A program made the position numbers and the translations under genes. This document shows positions 11,560 to 24,889 of a stretch of DNA of 64,000 nucleotides, piece after piece (within the stretch, counting starts at the first letter, position 1; every line of letters begins with the position of its first letter). The stretch covers positions 434,001 to 498,000 of the forward strand of contig CAWUHX010000147.1 of NCBI GenBank assembly GCA_963922205.1, read 5' to 3'. The DNA is from Romanomermis culicivorax (Eukaryota > Nematoda > Enoplea > Mermithida > Mermithidae). Below the pieces are notes generated by a model. It did no database searches, was not told where the DNA came from, and saw only the letters and a list, made by a program, of their open reading frames with translations.

Positions 11560-14500
11560 GTTCTACTCCAAATAAATGCTGTTAAGCCTGGTTCATACTT
11601 CTACTTGGCGAGCAAAATTACCCTGAGCATGCTCACCCAGCATGCTCGCTGAGCATCTCCAAGCACAGCTCGGAGTTGGTTCATACTTCGCAAGCCAATT
11701 TATCCCACATTTTGAAATGTATTTTTCCAAAACCTTGTTTTTTTTTGGCACGTCAATAATTGCTTGATCAAAAGAAATCGAAGACGATGATCATTGCGTC
11801 CTATGAACATACATGCACAGCACAGAAATTCTGCTAGGGGTCAGCCAGGACAGTGGGTGATATACAAAAATTTTTTTCGTTTATGATAACAAAAAGGAAG
11901 GTCTATGAAAGTCTTGTAACATCCAAGCAGCATATTTTTAAACGTATATTAGTCACATATGTTAAATTACTTGCTTAGACAGCATCATTTCAGGTTTTCA
12001 TGTTACTTTTCTTTAATCAAGTATGATTTGTTCAGAAAAATTTCCAAACTACAGCATCATTTTGATTTTTATCTCGACTTTCTCTTCTCTCTTGCTCATT
12101 TTCCTTCATCATCTTATCAATAATTGGTGGAAATTTCAAATCTGCTGGGGGTCAGCAAGAATCTGCTGGGGGTCAATAAAAATTTACTGGGGGTCAAAAT
12201 CCCCCAACACCCCCATGTGCATCCATGCCTATGAACAGGGCGAGGTTGCAGTTTGGTCAACATGCCACACTTTTTTCGGACTTGACAAATAATGATACAA
12301 AGCGATTTTTTCAAATTTACTGCATGTCGGAACCCCGATTTGATGATTTACTTCGACGATTACATTCTGAAATTTGTTTTTTTTTGATGTCCTTGTTATC
12401 GAGTGATTGAAGGTTCCACAGAAATTCTTTCTCACAAACAAGTCCAATAAGTTTAAATTTTTCATCTTCTGATAATTTTTTTCGAATAGACATGACTAAA
12501 AAATTTCCACAAGAAAATCTACATGTAGAATGCACGCAGCTTATTTTAAACTATATACAATGCAAACCGAGTCACAGTTTTACATAGTTTTGCCTTGCCT
12601 ATAGGCAGTTTTTCATTGTCTATACTTATAACGTATGTTGCTTGACGAGCATGCTCGAAGGAGTAGAACATTTTTCTACTACCCCAAGCAGGCTCAATGA
12701 GCAAATTTTTTATGCTCGGGGTTCTGCTCGCCCATCAAATATTTACGCGCCGAGCATGCTCGAGGAGCAGCTTGCTCGATGCTGTGCTCACAAAACATCT
12801 CCGAGCACAGCATTGAGCATGCTAGCCAAGCAAAAAACAGAAGTATGAACCGAGCTTTAGTGTTTCACTATAATTTTTAATGGCTAGCATTATTGTATAT
12901 AGAGGGTATATGCCAAGCGCTCTTCTCCACCTTCTGTGTGATTTTCACATCTTTAGGTGTGATACATTCTTTAGTTTTGAGTGCTGCATTCTAGTTGACC
13001 CAGCGAATTTTGTGGTTGAAAGTAAAGTTTTCTCTGAAGATATTAGCAACTGAAATCTTAATATTTCAGGGTGTACTGAATGTTCGACCTAAGATCACAA
13101 TCTTGTGACGACAATTGGAATCGCAGGTGAAATTTCTTGTACTTACATCATAGTACTTGACTGTGACGCACAGTGCCCAGTGAACATTAGCAAAGTTTAC
13201 TGAAGGAAACGATTGTGATACAGAGTGTCCACTGAAAATTGCCAAAAGGATACTGAGGGAAATAAACTCATATAAATTTTAACTTGGTAAAATTTTTTAA
13301 TAATGGGTATTGCGTCTTTGTACACATTAAGACACTATTTCTGAGAGGTTCTACTGTCCCTATGATAAGTTGAAAATTAATCATACCTCAAAATCAGATA
13401 TATTGGGTAGTTTTGTGTGCCAAGTTTCGTGGTACCATTTGTTTTGCTTGTAAACAAAAATTCACATCTTTACAGTATACCAAAGTTTGAAAATTGATGA
13501 TTTTTTTTCCATTTTTCAGTGATCTTGCTAGGCAAGTGATATTTTGAGATTGGTTCCATCTTATTTGATAAATAAATATCGCTTTTGAAGAGGAGAGAAT
13601 AAGCCTTCTTTTGATGTATTATTTACAGTAAATAATTGCATATTACACTTTTTAATGAAGTTTAAAGTGTCAAAAATGAGCCGTCCAAATTGAAAAAAAA
13701 TTTGTTTATGTGTACTCCAGAGCACCTTCCCATCGGAAGTTGCAGAATTTTATTTTCTTGTATTGTTGCCCATCCAGTTTTACTGCTTTGGTTGAATTTT
13801 CGTCAAATTTTCTGCACCATTTTGGGAGCTGCACTGCTCTGAAGACGGCATACTTATTAATTTCTTTAAATTTAAATTTAAATTAAATTTCGTAGAAATC
13901 TTTATATTCGCCAAGTGGCCCTCATCTACCCTTCGTGACATATTTATTACCTATACTGTAGAATTATCAATTAACTAACAGACTATAGTTTGATGTATTA
14001 ATTGTTTCACAAGCAAATTTTTTGCACTCTGCAAGAAAGTTTGAACAGTCAAAAATTAGAAGCAAAAGTGAAGAAAAATCCTGCTTAGAGGCACTCCCAA
14101 GCACATGCACCTACCATGCTGCAGAATTTCATCTTTTTATTTTTTTATTGATTCATTCCTACAGTAGCTGTGGAAGCAGCATCGTGATTTGAGAGGCTAC
14201 AGAGATCCACAGAATGCAAAACCCTGAAAATTGCTCAAAAATCCATAATTTTTTCTTGCATTTAGCATTTTTTAACAATATTGGTTCTGTATCTCGATAC
14301 TAGAACCAGAAAATAAGGAGCATAGGGAGAAAATTTGCTGAAAGTGATGTCAAAAGTTATATTCTGCTGGACCAGTTTTTTACTTTTTTGTTTATAAACG
14401 ATAAACAACCTGTCCTAAGCAAAAAATTGGACCAATCAAAAATATTTTGTGTCAAAATTTTTTAGCTAGATTGGTCAAGAGTTGTACCAGCTTTTACTCT

Positions 14501-14583
14501 TTTTCCCTAAGGATCTCACCTTCATAGGAATCATATTTTGTTTAACAGTGATGGATCGATAGATATCGATGGTTGCACTACGA
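11560..14583 (+). repeat. Left inverted arm
   Basis: Matches the reverse complement of 19771-22802 throughout, including the embedded 1.3-kb palindrome-rich element and the segment ending in TTTGTTTAACAGTGATGGAT near 14570. Confidence 0.75.
11584..12857 (+). mobile_element. 1.27-kb non-autonomous element with palindromic subterminal repeats, left copy
   Basis: Ends are inverted repeats: AAGCCTGGTTCATACTTCT at the left and the complement of AAGCTCGGTTCATACTTCT at the right. Both ends carry clusters of the palindrome GAGCATGCTC and close variants (near 11636, 11658, 12644, 12750 and 12816). No coding frame of note. GC-rich ends with an AT-rich middle suggest a MITE with transposase-binding subterminal repeats. 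Confidence 0.6.
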
Positions 14584-14992
14584 GGATGGAAAAGATTTTG
14601 GAAATGTTCAAATATTTCCATGATTAATTATAAGCATGGCCGATGCATAAGCATTTGACACACACAGGCTTCATAAAAATGTTCCAGATTTATATGTCAT
14701 TACTATAGATAATGTGATCCGTGCCACTTATTGACAGAGAAAACTGTGAGCCATTATTCCAGGATTATCAATTAATTCCCCTAAGACCAACAGTTTTAAG
14801 GAAAACCTGTTAATATTTCTTGCCAATGTGGGATTACTTATCGAAACAGTCACTATCCAGCAAATCACTTTCAAACTCTAAATGAGAATCATAGAATGAA
14901 GGGTCTTCCAATGCAGCTTCATCTTCAAACACTTCATCCACATTTTCTTCAACATAATAAGTATCAATGTCATTATGTCAGCAGGCTGCCTC

Positions 14993-17900
14993 TTAGGACC
15001 AGAAACATTGTATCTGCTGGGGTGTCAGGAAATCATCCTTGCTGAAAATATTACCATGTTGCATCTGTTGGGCAATAATGTTGGAATTAAACTTCTGTCC
15101 TCTAGCAATGCCCTCTTGAAATTTCGACAGGAGAAAGCATCTTTGATTTGGTTTTAATGGATAACAAGGGCAATTCATCCTCAATGCCCATCTTTATCTG
15201 TTGGTTCAGATATTTCATATTCATAGAATCCTTGCAATGCTTCTGGCATTTCAGGTGTTAATATAAGTGATTCCAGATCGTTGCTGTAGCTTTGTATTGC
15301 AGCATTCTTGAGGCTAACAGGCTGAGGTGCCAACTGATGTCCGCCAGCTAGAAGATGGCCTAGCAGTTTTCCATGCCTTGCAAATGACATAATACAACCT
15401 TCTTCTGGAAAACTGAACATAGTGTCTTGGCTCAAATCTGCATGAGCTGGTTCCCTAGTATCTTCATTCTCTGGGATTTCAGCGTTGCATTTTTGTGGTG
15501 AATCTTTTGATGGTATCTTCAGTTTGATCTAAAAATTGCTTCCTAGCATGACTGATGTAGCTAGCTCATTTTCATGATACACAAGCAGTGTTTCCAGTGA
15601 TGGGACAATGGTTCTCTTGTTGTCTTAATTAACTAATACGATCTTTCCAGTGCCAATTTTATAAGCACACCAAGTACATATAGCATTCAACTCAAACGAA
15701 AAGTTTGAAAATGAATTTACACCAGGCAACTTCTGAAGCACAGCATTTGATGTTGTTAATTTGCTATAGATCAATGAAGTGCCTTTGGTACCCTGATGAG
15801 AAAATGCACACCTCACAAATTCTTCTGCATTTGTGCATTTGTTATTTTCATCAACCTACAAGCATACCTGATGTTTTACCAATGCTGCTATTTGATCACA
15901 AGCATCCTTGCCATGCTGAGGTTCACTGAAATCCCATAGCTGTATTTTAATACCAGTCAGTTTGGAAATAACTGGCAAGGCAAGCAGGGTTGACGCACTA
16001 TGATAACAGGCTGCATTGTCTGATTGATAGAAGGCTGTGTTGATGAATGACTTTTCAGATCAAATTCGCTTTAGTTGGTCCATAACTAATCCAAGAACTG
16101 CATTGCTGTCCAGCTTCATAGGGTCAAAGACATGTACGTAAATGTGGTACTGAAGCTGTTCATTTACTGACATAAGAACATAACTTATATTCCAGGGTAT
16201 TCCTCGTTTTCCTAACCAAGAAACCTGATCTTCTCGACTACTTGCTGGTAACCACTTCATGGCCCAATCGACTTGGAGGTATACTTCATTATTTTTTAGA
16301 TTCCCAATGATTTATGTTCGAGCTAGATCCTGATGCACAGATCACAATGGATGTTTTTGCCATTCTAGCACATTCTTTGCATCTTCTTGAGTTAAGTATT
16401 CATTTTCTACTCTGTCCAAATAATTACTGAAAGCCATATCATTTAGCATCAGTTGCATATCTTCAATGACAGCATTAATTTGTTGACAGTTGTCACATTA
16501 CAGATCATGGTTGCGATGGTCACATAAACTCTGTAAGTTCTTATCCATTGAATCACTCAGGGCAAACAAAGAACAATGTTTGGGGATACTTGAACTTTGT
16601 TTTATGTGTAAACCACAGTCACGTTTGAGGTAAAACTTTGCATCTTTTAATTTGACTACAATGCTTGAGATCCATTCTTTGCCAAGTGATGTGATCATCT
16701 TGATGAGCCTGTCAATTGATTAAGTTCCCTAAAAAGTGATATAATCTAAGCCATACACAGACTTCCTTGTAAGAGCAGTGCAAAAGCTGAGGATTCACAG
16801 TAAAGAGCTTCAGCTCATTATTAAATGATCTCCATTCCTCTCCTCAAGGAATTTCTTGTATATCATTACAATTCTTTTATTGATCATGCTTCGCATCATT
16901 TTCAGAATATCAACCTTTTCACCAGATAAAAGTGTAGCAGTTTAAGTTCCAAATGGTAATTCCGGCATGATATGGGGTGAGGTAATGAAGGAAATGAAGC
17001 TGTTCATATCGGATTCACTGTATTTCAAGCTTTGTTAGTGTACCACTTCCATACTTCCTTGCCAAAAACTGGATGTTGCATAGTAGTGTATACCAGGTAA
17101 ACCAGGTATACACCAGGTAAATACATTTGGATTTTATCAGAAGAAACGTAAGGTGTCACCATTGCTAGGCAATGCATTCTGATAGATGGTGACTGGCCAT
17201 TGAGGAAGCATTCTGCAATTGTTTCCATTATTCTTGATAGCTTATAATTCTCTCCTTGTAGCCAAGTAGAAGTATATTCTTTACAGATATACTTTTGCAA
17301 TTCCCCGGCTGCATCAGAGGCTATGGATGTAAATATTAGCTTCATAAATGGAGCTGCTGCTGCAGAGTATCTGAGTTTTGTAGCCTCAGAAAGATGATGA
17401 AAATTATTGAAGTGAATGTTTGATATTTTAGCCTCTTCAGCAATTGCAGCAACATGCTCCTTTACAATCCCCACAGCAAATCCTTGTGAAAATGAAGGTG
17501 TTTCATCCGCATCACTGGTGAAATAAAAACTTTCATCACTTTTTGAGCATACAGATGTCTTCTTCAAACTGGGTGATTCAGCCAATGTTTTCATCAAACA
17601 TGTACGAAGGCAACATCCTTCATCTCTCTAAAAAAGAAAAAATATCACACAACTTAGGGTCTACTGAGAGAAGGAATTCTGCATGACAATGGTGTGAATC
17701 TTGGTTGAAACAATACTCAAGTTTTTATTCACAAATTTCATTTCAATTTTATTCTGGAGCTCATTTAACTGTATCAATTCAAAACTGCTACTTCAGGTGG
17801 TGTGGTAAAACTAGTAAAGCTTAGTAAAGTTAGATCACAATAAAGATCAATTTTTCATAGACAACTTATGCCATAACTGAGAAATGTTGACCCCTGATAT

Positions 17901-18640
17901 TCTTGAACATTCACAATTATGCAAAATATGGTGAAGAGGGGTCACATAATGCTGCAAAATATATAGTTGACAAATTAAACTTTCAAAAATGTGCTCAGCT
18001 ATAAGTTCTCTGGCAACATTCTGATGGATTCGGCATAGTGCTAGAAAAATGATACAATGCTACTTTTCATATTTCACAACTGTGTCAAAATGATCTTACA
18101 TGTTCCAACTACTACCAATTTGTTCTTCATTTCAAAAATTGGCTTCAGATTGATAATGTGACAAGTAAGCTCGATCATTAGCCTTGGTTGCCGCAGAGTG
18201 GGACCTTATGCCTGGTAGTGGTGGAAAACCACAAGCTGTAAATGTGGTCCCTCTTCGATGTCATCCCATGCTTTTGAAAATTTCATTCTGTCCAAGTTCT
18301 TTCAAATGTTTGCCGCAAACAAAAATTTGTCTCAAATTCACTTCACTCAAATCAAATACAGCATTTCCTCTTGCTAGTATCAATTTGGCTACTGTTTCAA
18401 CTCAGGGTGCATAGGGACATGAATCTGGTAGGATGGTGATTGATAATTCCAACAGTGGATGGAGTAAAGCTTCATCATCGATAGTACCACATGGTCCCTG
18501 ATTATGAATACTATCTTCCATGAAAATTTCTTGAGCTGGTACAATGTTTGAAGTAGCTTCTGCCGCTTGGTTCTCCCTGCTTTTAATTGCAAGTGTTCAT
18601 GCCACATTTGATGATGGTATTCTTGAAGTGGTTTCAAATG
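14993..18640 (-). pseudogene. Transposase-like protein of an unnamed invertebrate family, decayed
   Basis: Segments in N- to C-terminal order: 18420-18185 a Cys/His part with VCGKHLKEL and ACGFPPLPGIRSHS; 17597-17025, the longest open piece (190 aa), with PYVSSDKIQMYLPGV; 16698-16498 AKFYLKRDCGLHIKQSSSIP, LFALSDS and CDHRNHD; 16260-16060 MKWLPASSREDQVSWLGKRG; 16030-15950 YQSDNAACYHSASTLL followed by FSEPQHGKDACDQ; 15816-15625 LQKLPGVNSFSNFSF; 15435-15181 a C2H2-like FPEEGCIMSFARHGKLLGHL; 15184-14993 FLTPQQIQCFWS. From memory this order matches a widely dispersed uncharacterised protein family in cnidarians and molluscs. The two acidic motifs (DNA..YH and PQ.GKDACD) would suit a DDE-type core, which is inference. 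Stops and frameshifts separate the pieces. Confidence 0.6.
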
Positions 18641-19770
18641 ATCCCATGTCCTCTCTTATGCAAAGCTTCTTCTGCATTGGCTGTTGAAAAGTTGGATCAT
18701 TCACATTTTGTCCTGTTTCTGAAAAATTGAAAAAATAGACTATACTTGATTTTCTGTTTATTCATAATCTAAATGAAATAAAATGAATTCATCTATGCTT
18801 TGCTTGTACTCTTAAAGACCATTTTCTAGATATTTGTAATTATCAGGGTATGTGCTTTTTTCCAAAACTGTAGTAGAAATATGTATTTGTCTTGGATACA
18901 TCAAACATAATTTTTACCATACATATTTGGACTTACTCACCTAATATAGCATGATTCTGGATGTTCTGAATAGTTTGATCCCACTCTGTGTCTATCACTT
19001 TCAAGGGCAAATGCAGGAACTTTTTTTGATCAAAAGTTGTTGAACAACTCGAGGCTCTGTTTTGATTGTCTATGTGCAACCTTGTTGATGATAAGTTGAA
19101 ATGACTCTCAATGTAGAACATTGTTCCTGAACAGTCATTCGGGCAGCCAGGTGTGGGTATTCCAAGCTGCAATGGATTGATGTTGAGGCATAAGTTAGCT
19201 GAGATATTGCATCGGCTCAATGAATAATCCATAAGCCCATTAATGTCCAATTCTCGAAAAATTTGGGAACTTGGAATCAATGAATTACATGTTTTCATGA
19301 AAAGTTTATCGAATGAATCATGCCACGATCAACGTGCTCGACAACCAAAAACAACCACATCTACAACAATTGATAAAAGTACATCTGGAGAAAATTTGTC
19401 TAACAGAGGAGTGGGACATCAAGGTCGAATTTCAAAAAACTGTTTGATCAATGCTGCATCTGATGTTTGAACCAGTGCAATGGCTAAGGGAAAGCTATTT
19501 CCACTTTAAATCATGTCAATTCAACGATCATTGTATATGTTGTACTTTGTGTATACATATTGAGATTCGAGCAGCATGTCTGTTGATATAGTGTTATCAC
19601 CAATTAGAAAGTATGAACTAGAAAAATGATAGCTGGATAAATTTGTCAATAAAATAATGTGTGGCCTTGAATCTGATCATTCAGCTGGCTTGATTATTAA
19701 TAAACAGTAATTATCTAAGGATTTATGTGCTTTCAGGGAACTGTCATAATACAATTCGATAAATTCACCT
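18641..19770. other. Interior of the long-arm element without an assigned gene
   Basis: A minus-strand ORF of 121 aa at 18933-19298 lies upstream of the transposase-like gene and may hold its N-terminal part, but I see no motif. A GT..AG intron-like pair could join it, which I could not settle. Confidence 0.25.
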
Positions 19771-22700
19771 AGTGCGACCATCGATATGTATTGATCCATC
19801 ACTGTTAAACAAAATATGATTCCTATGGAAGGTGAGATCCTTAGGGAAAAAGAGTAAAAGCTGGTACAAGTTTTGACCAATCCAGCTAGAAAATTCTGAG
19901 ACAAAATATTTTTGATTGGTCCAATTTTTTGCTTAGGACAGGTTGTTTACAGTTTATAAACAAAAAAGTAAAAAACTGGTCCAGCAGAATATACCTTTTG
20001 ACATCACTTTCAGCAAATTTTCTCCCTATGCTCCTTATTTTCTGGTTCTAGTATCGAGATACAGAACCAATATTGTTAAAAAATGCTAAATGCAAAAAAA
20101 AATTATGGATTTTTAAGCAATTTTCAGGGTTTTGCATTCTGTGGATCTCTGTAGCCTCTCAAATCACGATGCTGCTTCCACAGCTACTGTAAGAATGAAT
20201 AAAAAAAAAAAAAGATAAAATTCTGCAGCATGGTATGTGAATGTGCTTGGGAGTGCCTCTAAGCAGGATTTTTCTTCACTTTTGCTTCTAATTTTTGACT
20301 GTTCAAACTTTCTTGTAGAGTGCAAAAATTTTGCTTGAGAAACAATTAATACATCAAACTATAGTCTGTTAGTTAATTGATAATTCTACAGTATAGGTAA
20401 TAAATATGTCACAAAGGGTAGACGAGGGCCACTTGGCGAATATAAAGATTTCTACGAAATTTAATTTATATTTAAATTTAAAGAAATTAATAAGTATGCC
20501 GTCTTCAGAGCAGTGCAGCTCCCAAAACGGTGCAGAAAATTTGACGAAAGTTTAATGAAAGCAGTAAAACTGAATGGGCAACAATACAAGAAAATAAAAT
20601 TCTGCAACTTCCGATGGGAAGGTGCTCTGGAGTACACATAAACAAATTTTTTTCAATTTGGACGGCTCATTTTTGACACTTTAAACTTCATGAAAAAGTG
20701 TAATATGCAATTATTTTATTGTAAATAATACATCAAAAGAAGGCTTATTCTCTCCTCTTCAAAAGGGATATTTATTTATCAAATAAGATGGAACCAATCT
20801 CAAAATATCACTTGCCTAGCAAGATCACTGAAAAATGCAAAAAAAATCATCAATTTTCAAACTTTGGTATACTGTAAAGATGTGAATTTTTGTTTACAAG
20901 CAAAACAAATGGTACCACGAAACTTGGCGCACAAAACTACCCAATATATCTGATTTTGAGGTATGATTAATTTTCAACTTATCATAGGGACAGTAGAACC
21001 TCTCAGAAATAGTGTCTCAATGTGTACAAAGACGCAATACCCATTATTAAAAAATTTTACCAAGTTAAAATTCATATGAGTTTATTTCCCTCAGTATAAT
21101 TTTGGCAATTTTCAGTGGACACTCTGTATCACAATCGTTTCCTTCAGTAAACTTTGCTAATGTTCACTGGGCACTGTGTGCCACAGTCAAGTACTACGAT
21201 GTAAATACTAGAAATTTCACCTGCGATTCCAATTGTCGTCACAAGATTGTGATCTTGGGTCGAACATTCAGTACACCCTGAAATATTAAGATTTCAGTTG
21301 CTAATATCTTCAGAGAAAACTTTACTTTCAACCACAAAATTCGCTGGGTCAACTAGAATGCAGCAATCAAAACTAAAGAATGTATCACACCTAAAGATGT
21401 GAAAATCACACAAAAGGTGGAGAAGAGCGCTTGGCATATACCCTCTATATACAATAATGCTAGCCATTAAAAATTATAGTGAAACACTAAAGCTCGGTTC
21501 ATACTTCTGTTTTTTGCTTGGCTAGCATGCTCAATGCTGTGCTCGGAGATGTTTTGTGAGCACAGCATCGAGCAAGCTGCTCCTCGAGCATGCTCAGCGC
21601 GTAAATATTTGCTGGGCGAGCAGAACCCCGAGCATAAAAAATTTGCTCATTGAGCCTGCTTGGGGTAGTAGAAAAATGTTCTACTCCTCCGAGCATGCTC
21701 GTCAAGCAACATACGTTATAAGTATAGACAATGAAAAACTGCCTATAGGCAAGGCAAAACTATGTAGAACTGTGACTCGGTTTGCATTGTATATAGTTCA
21801 AAATAAGCTGCGTGCATTCTGCATGTAGATTTTCTTGTGGAAATTTTTTAGTTATGTCTATTCGAAAAAAATTATCAGAAGATGAAAAATTTAAACTTAT
21901 TGGACTTGTTCGTGAAAAAGAATTTCTGTGGAACCTTCAATCACTCGATAACAAGGACATCAAAAAAAATGAATTTTAGAATGTAATCGTCGGAGTAAAT
22001 CATCAAATCGGGGTTCCGACATGCAGTAAATTTGAAAAAATCGCTTTGCATCATTATTTTTCAAGTCCGAAAAAAGTGTGGCATGTTGACCAAACTGCAA
22101 CCTCGCCCTGTTCATAGGCATGGATGCACATGGGGGGTGTTGGGGGATTTTGACCCCCAGTAAATTTTCATTGACCCCCAGCGGATTCTTGCTGACCCTC
22201 AGCAGATTTGAAATTTCCAGCAATTATTGAGAAGATGACGAAGGAAAATGAGCAAGAGAGAAGAGAAAGTCGAGATAAAAATCAAAATGATGCTGTAGTT
22301 TGGAAATTTTTCTGAACAAATCATACTTGATTAAAAAAAAGTAACATGAAAACCTGAAATGGTGCTGTCTAAGCAAGTAATTTAACATATGTGACTAATA
22401 TACATTTAAAAATATGCTGCTTGGATGTTAGAAGACTTTCATAGACCTTCCTTTTTATCATGAACGAAAAAAATTTTTGTATACCACCCACTGTCCTGGC
22501 TGACCCCTAGCAGAATTTCTGTGCTGTGCATGTATGTTCATATGACGCAATGATCATCGTCTTCGATTTCTTTTGATCAAGCAATTATTGACGTGCAAAA
22601 AAAACAAAAAAAAACAAGGTTTTGGAAAAATACATTTCAAAATGTGTGAGAAATTGACTTGCGAAGTATGAACCAACTCCAAGCATGCTCCGAGCTGTGC

Positions 22701-22802
22701 TTGGAGATGCTCGGCGAGCATGCTGGGTGAGCATGCTCAGGGTAATTTTGCTCGCCAAGTAGAAGTATGAACCAGGCATAACAGCATATATTTTGAGTAG
22801 AA
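19771..22802 (-). repeat. Right inverted arm
   Basis: Reverse-complement counterpart of 11560-14583. Within it, 21490-22779 is the second copy of the palindrome-rich 1.27-kb element. Confidence 0.75.
21490..22779 (-). mobile_element. 1.29-kb palindrome-rich element, right copy
   Basis: Inverted counterpart of 11584-12857, starting AAGCTCGGTTCATACTTCT and ending with the complement of ATGCCTGGTTCATACTTCT. It has the same subterminal GAGCATGCTC cluster. Presence at the same place in both arms means that it predates the copying or homogenising of the arms. Confidence 0.6.
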
Positions 22803-23771
22803 TTTTTTTTTGAGTTGACATCCAGATTATACTACAAAATATCAAACGTTCCACTGAAAAATGGGGAAGAGTGTGACTCTTCCCCCTATGCCCTGAAAAT
22901 AAAAAATTGAAAGGTATCATTTCCGAGATGTTGGTGATTGACATCAAACAATTCATGCTACACAAGTGAATGACCGACTACCCCTAGCAGCAAACCTGAT
23001 AACCAGGTCATAACCTATTCAATCATTGACACATACTACCCTACCATAATGTTCCTAATGTACAGTCACTAGGGATTCCTCGACAGCATACAGATAACAT
23101 CCAGATTTTTCTGTACGATTTTTTACTGCCTGATTTCATTCATACCATGGTGGGAAATCTCTATAATAATACGAGTATAGAATTCTAGGGTGACAAAAAA
23201 GGTGTGTTCCACGTTGTTGATCTGATGCTATCTGAAAATATTCTTCATGCCATCATGAGAGACAAAATGTTGGCATTAAATAAGATCATCTTTTATGATT
23301 ACCCCATGCCAAGCATACGTTTTTGCCTATACAAACATGCAAACGAAGCCCACTAAAGTGTTGGGGCAAAAACTGCATCCCTCGAAACTATCAACATTGA
23401 AAGAAAGCATAATATGTCTTTGGGAACAGATGACAACAAAATGGATTTAGATGATACTCGAAAGTGTCCATATTTAAAAAATAGATTTTCCTGACAGATG
23501 TAACGTTTTTTATCTTCTATTTATCACTCTCGCCAGTTGATGAAAAAATTTTTGATGGAAAAGGAGTAGCTGGAGACATGATTGCTTCAGTAAAAATTCA
23601 TGTAATTTTTTTTTCTTCTATGTCTGCACACAGCGTTTTTGCTATTGCCATTTGGGCTTGACAGCAGTGCCTGTCAGAAAATCTATAAATTTTCACCCTT
23701 TTTAATTCCTTGAGATCATTTTTATGATATACTGTAGTGAAAAATTGTTGGGAATTAGTAAAGGGGCCTGC
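22803..23771. other. No gene recognised
   Basis: Unique-looking AT-rich sequence. A plus-strand open run at about 23190-23355 (around HVVDLMLSENILHAIMRDK) is protein-like but short, unassigned and closed by stops. Confidence 0.35.
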
Positions 23772-24035
23772 CAGTGTTTTTTTCTGTGCCAGAACATGGT
23801 TATTGGCACAAATAAATTTGGAATGGTACGAAAATTTTTGAGCCCTTGTGCCAATCAGCACAAAAAAATTGGCTGGTCAAACATAAAATTTCCCTGATTT
23901 TTAGATGTTTTAGGGGTTGAAAATGAAAAAAATATTCGGTGCTCCAGGCCAAGTTAATATAAGAGTTTTAATTACTTGTATATTTGACCAGAGCGTGATC
24001 GAGCTCTCTTCAAACAATGTAATAGTATCATTGCA
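23772..24035 (+). mobile_element. Truncated hAT-type MITE
   Basis: Begins CAGTGTTTTTTTCTGTGCC and follows the MITE at 58240-58622 through the GCACAAAT..TTTGGAATGG and GATTTTTAGATGTTT segments, then fades near 24035. The right terminal repeat is not found. Confidence 0.5.
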
Positions 24036-24889
24036 GCAAAGTTTAGCTGTCAATGACTGAGGAATCAGAAGACACTGAATATTCTCTATTCATTCAGTCG
24101 AGGGCTTCTTTTGTGCACAGTGACCAAATTTCAGGCTGTGCAACCAAGTAATCAAGTTTTTTCTGTCAAGTTGAAGCCTGACTGCCCTTTTGATTAGATC
24201 CCAGGGTTGCTTGTCCGGGGATGCATTTTTACGTGTAATAAATATTGAAATAGTGAAAATTTTCTGGTGCTTAGTGATAGATTTTAATTATTCAATAATT
24301 TTTCTATATTATTCTAGTGTGCAGTTAGAAAGTGTCATTTTAACTAATGCTTATAGCTTTCAATTATTAACATATTATAGATAAATGTTTGATCTTATGT
24401 TTTTTTGGCCAATATTGCAAAAATGAAAATTTTTATTGGTTTGCCAAATTTTTTTGCAATCTTTAAAAACATTTTGACATTTGTGCGATTAGAGTCATTA
24501 GAATTGTGTTCTGCGCGACTGAAAATTCATTAAATGCACTGAAAATTAAACAGTCTGTCTTGGAAATGAAAGTTGTAAGGATTTACTTTCCAGTGTTCTG
24601 CAAACAAACTTCTTTGGATCAATTTTGTTGATTTCTATAATGAACACAGAATTGGTCCCATACATTTCGAACACAGAATTGGCGCCATACTTACTGAACT
24701 GGAAAGCATAAAAACATATGATCACTTAGTCCTTGATCTATTTCTCTGTAGATATTGAACAAATCTGACACGAATCTTTTTGAGTAGATTTTACTTTTTC
24801 TTGAAGCAGTTTTTTGAGCATTGGAGACATGAGTGAGAATGTTTAATTTCAGATAATTTAGTTGCAAGATATCAAAAAAAATAGATTCT

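Larger units (their letters stand above)
11560..22802 (-). mobile_element. DNA transposon with about 3-kb inverted terminal arms
   Basis: Two arms of about 3.0 kb (11560-14583 and 19771-22802) are inverted copies of each other and enclose 5.2 kb with a decayed transposase-like gene on the minus strand. Outer ends read ATGCTGTTAAGCCTGG on the left and, inverted, ATGCTGTTATGCCTGG on the right. No target duplication is evident at these limits. The arms are similar but not identical, which argues against a simple assembly palindrome. I cannot place it in a named superfamily. Confidence 0.65.

Noticed and set aside
11560..22802. Long inverted arms as an assembly artefact
   Set aside because: The arms differ by many substitutions and small indels, and the interior is unique; an artefactual palindrome would be identical.
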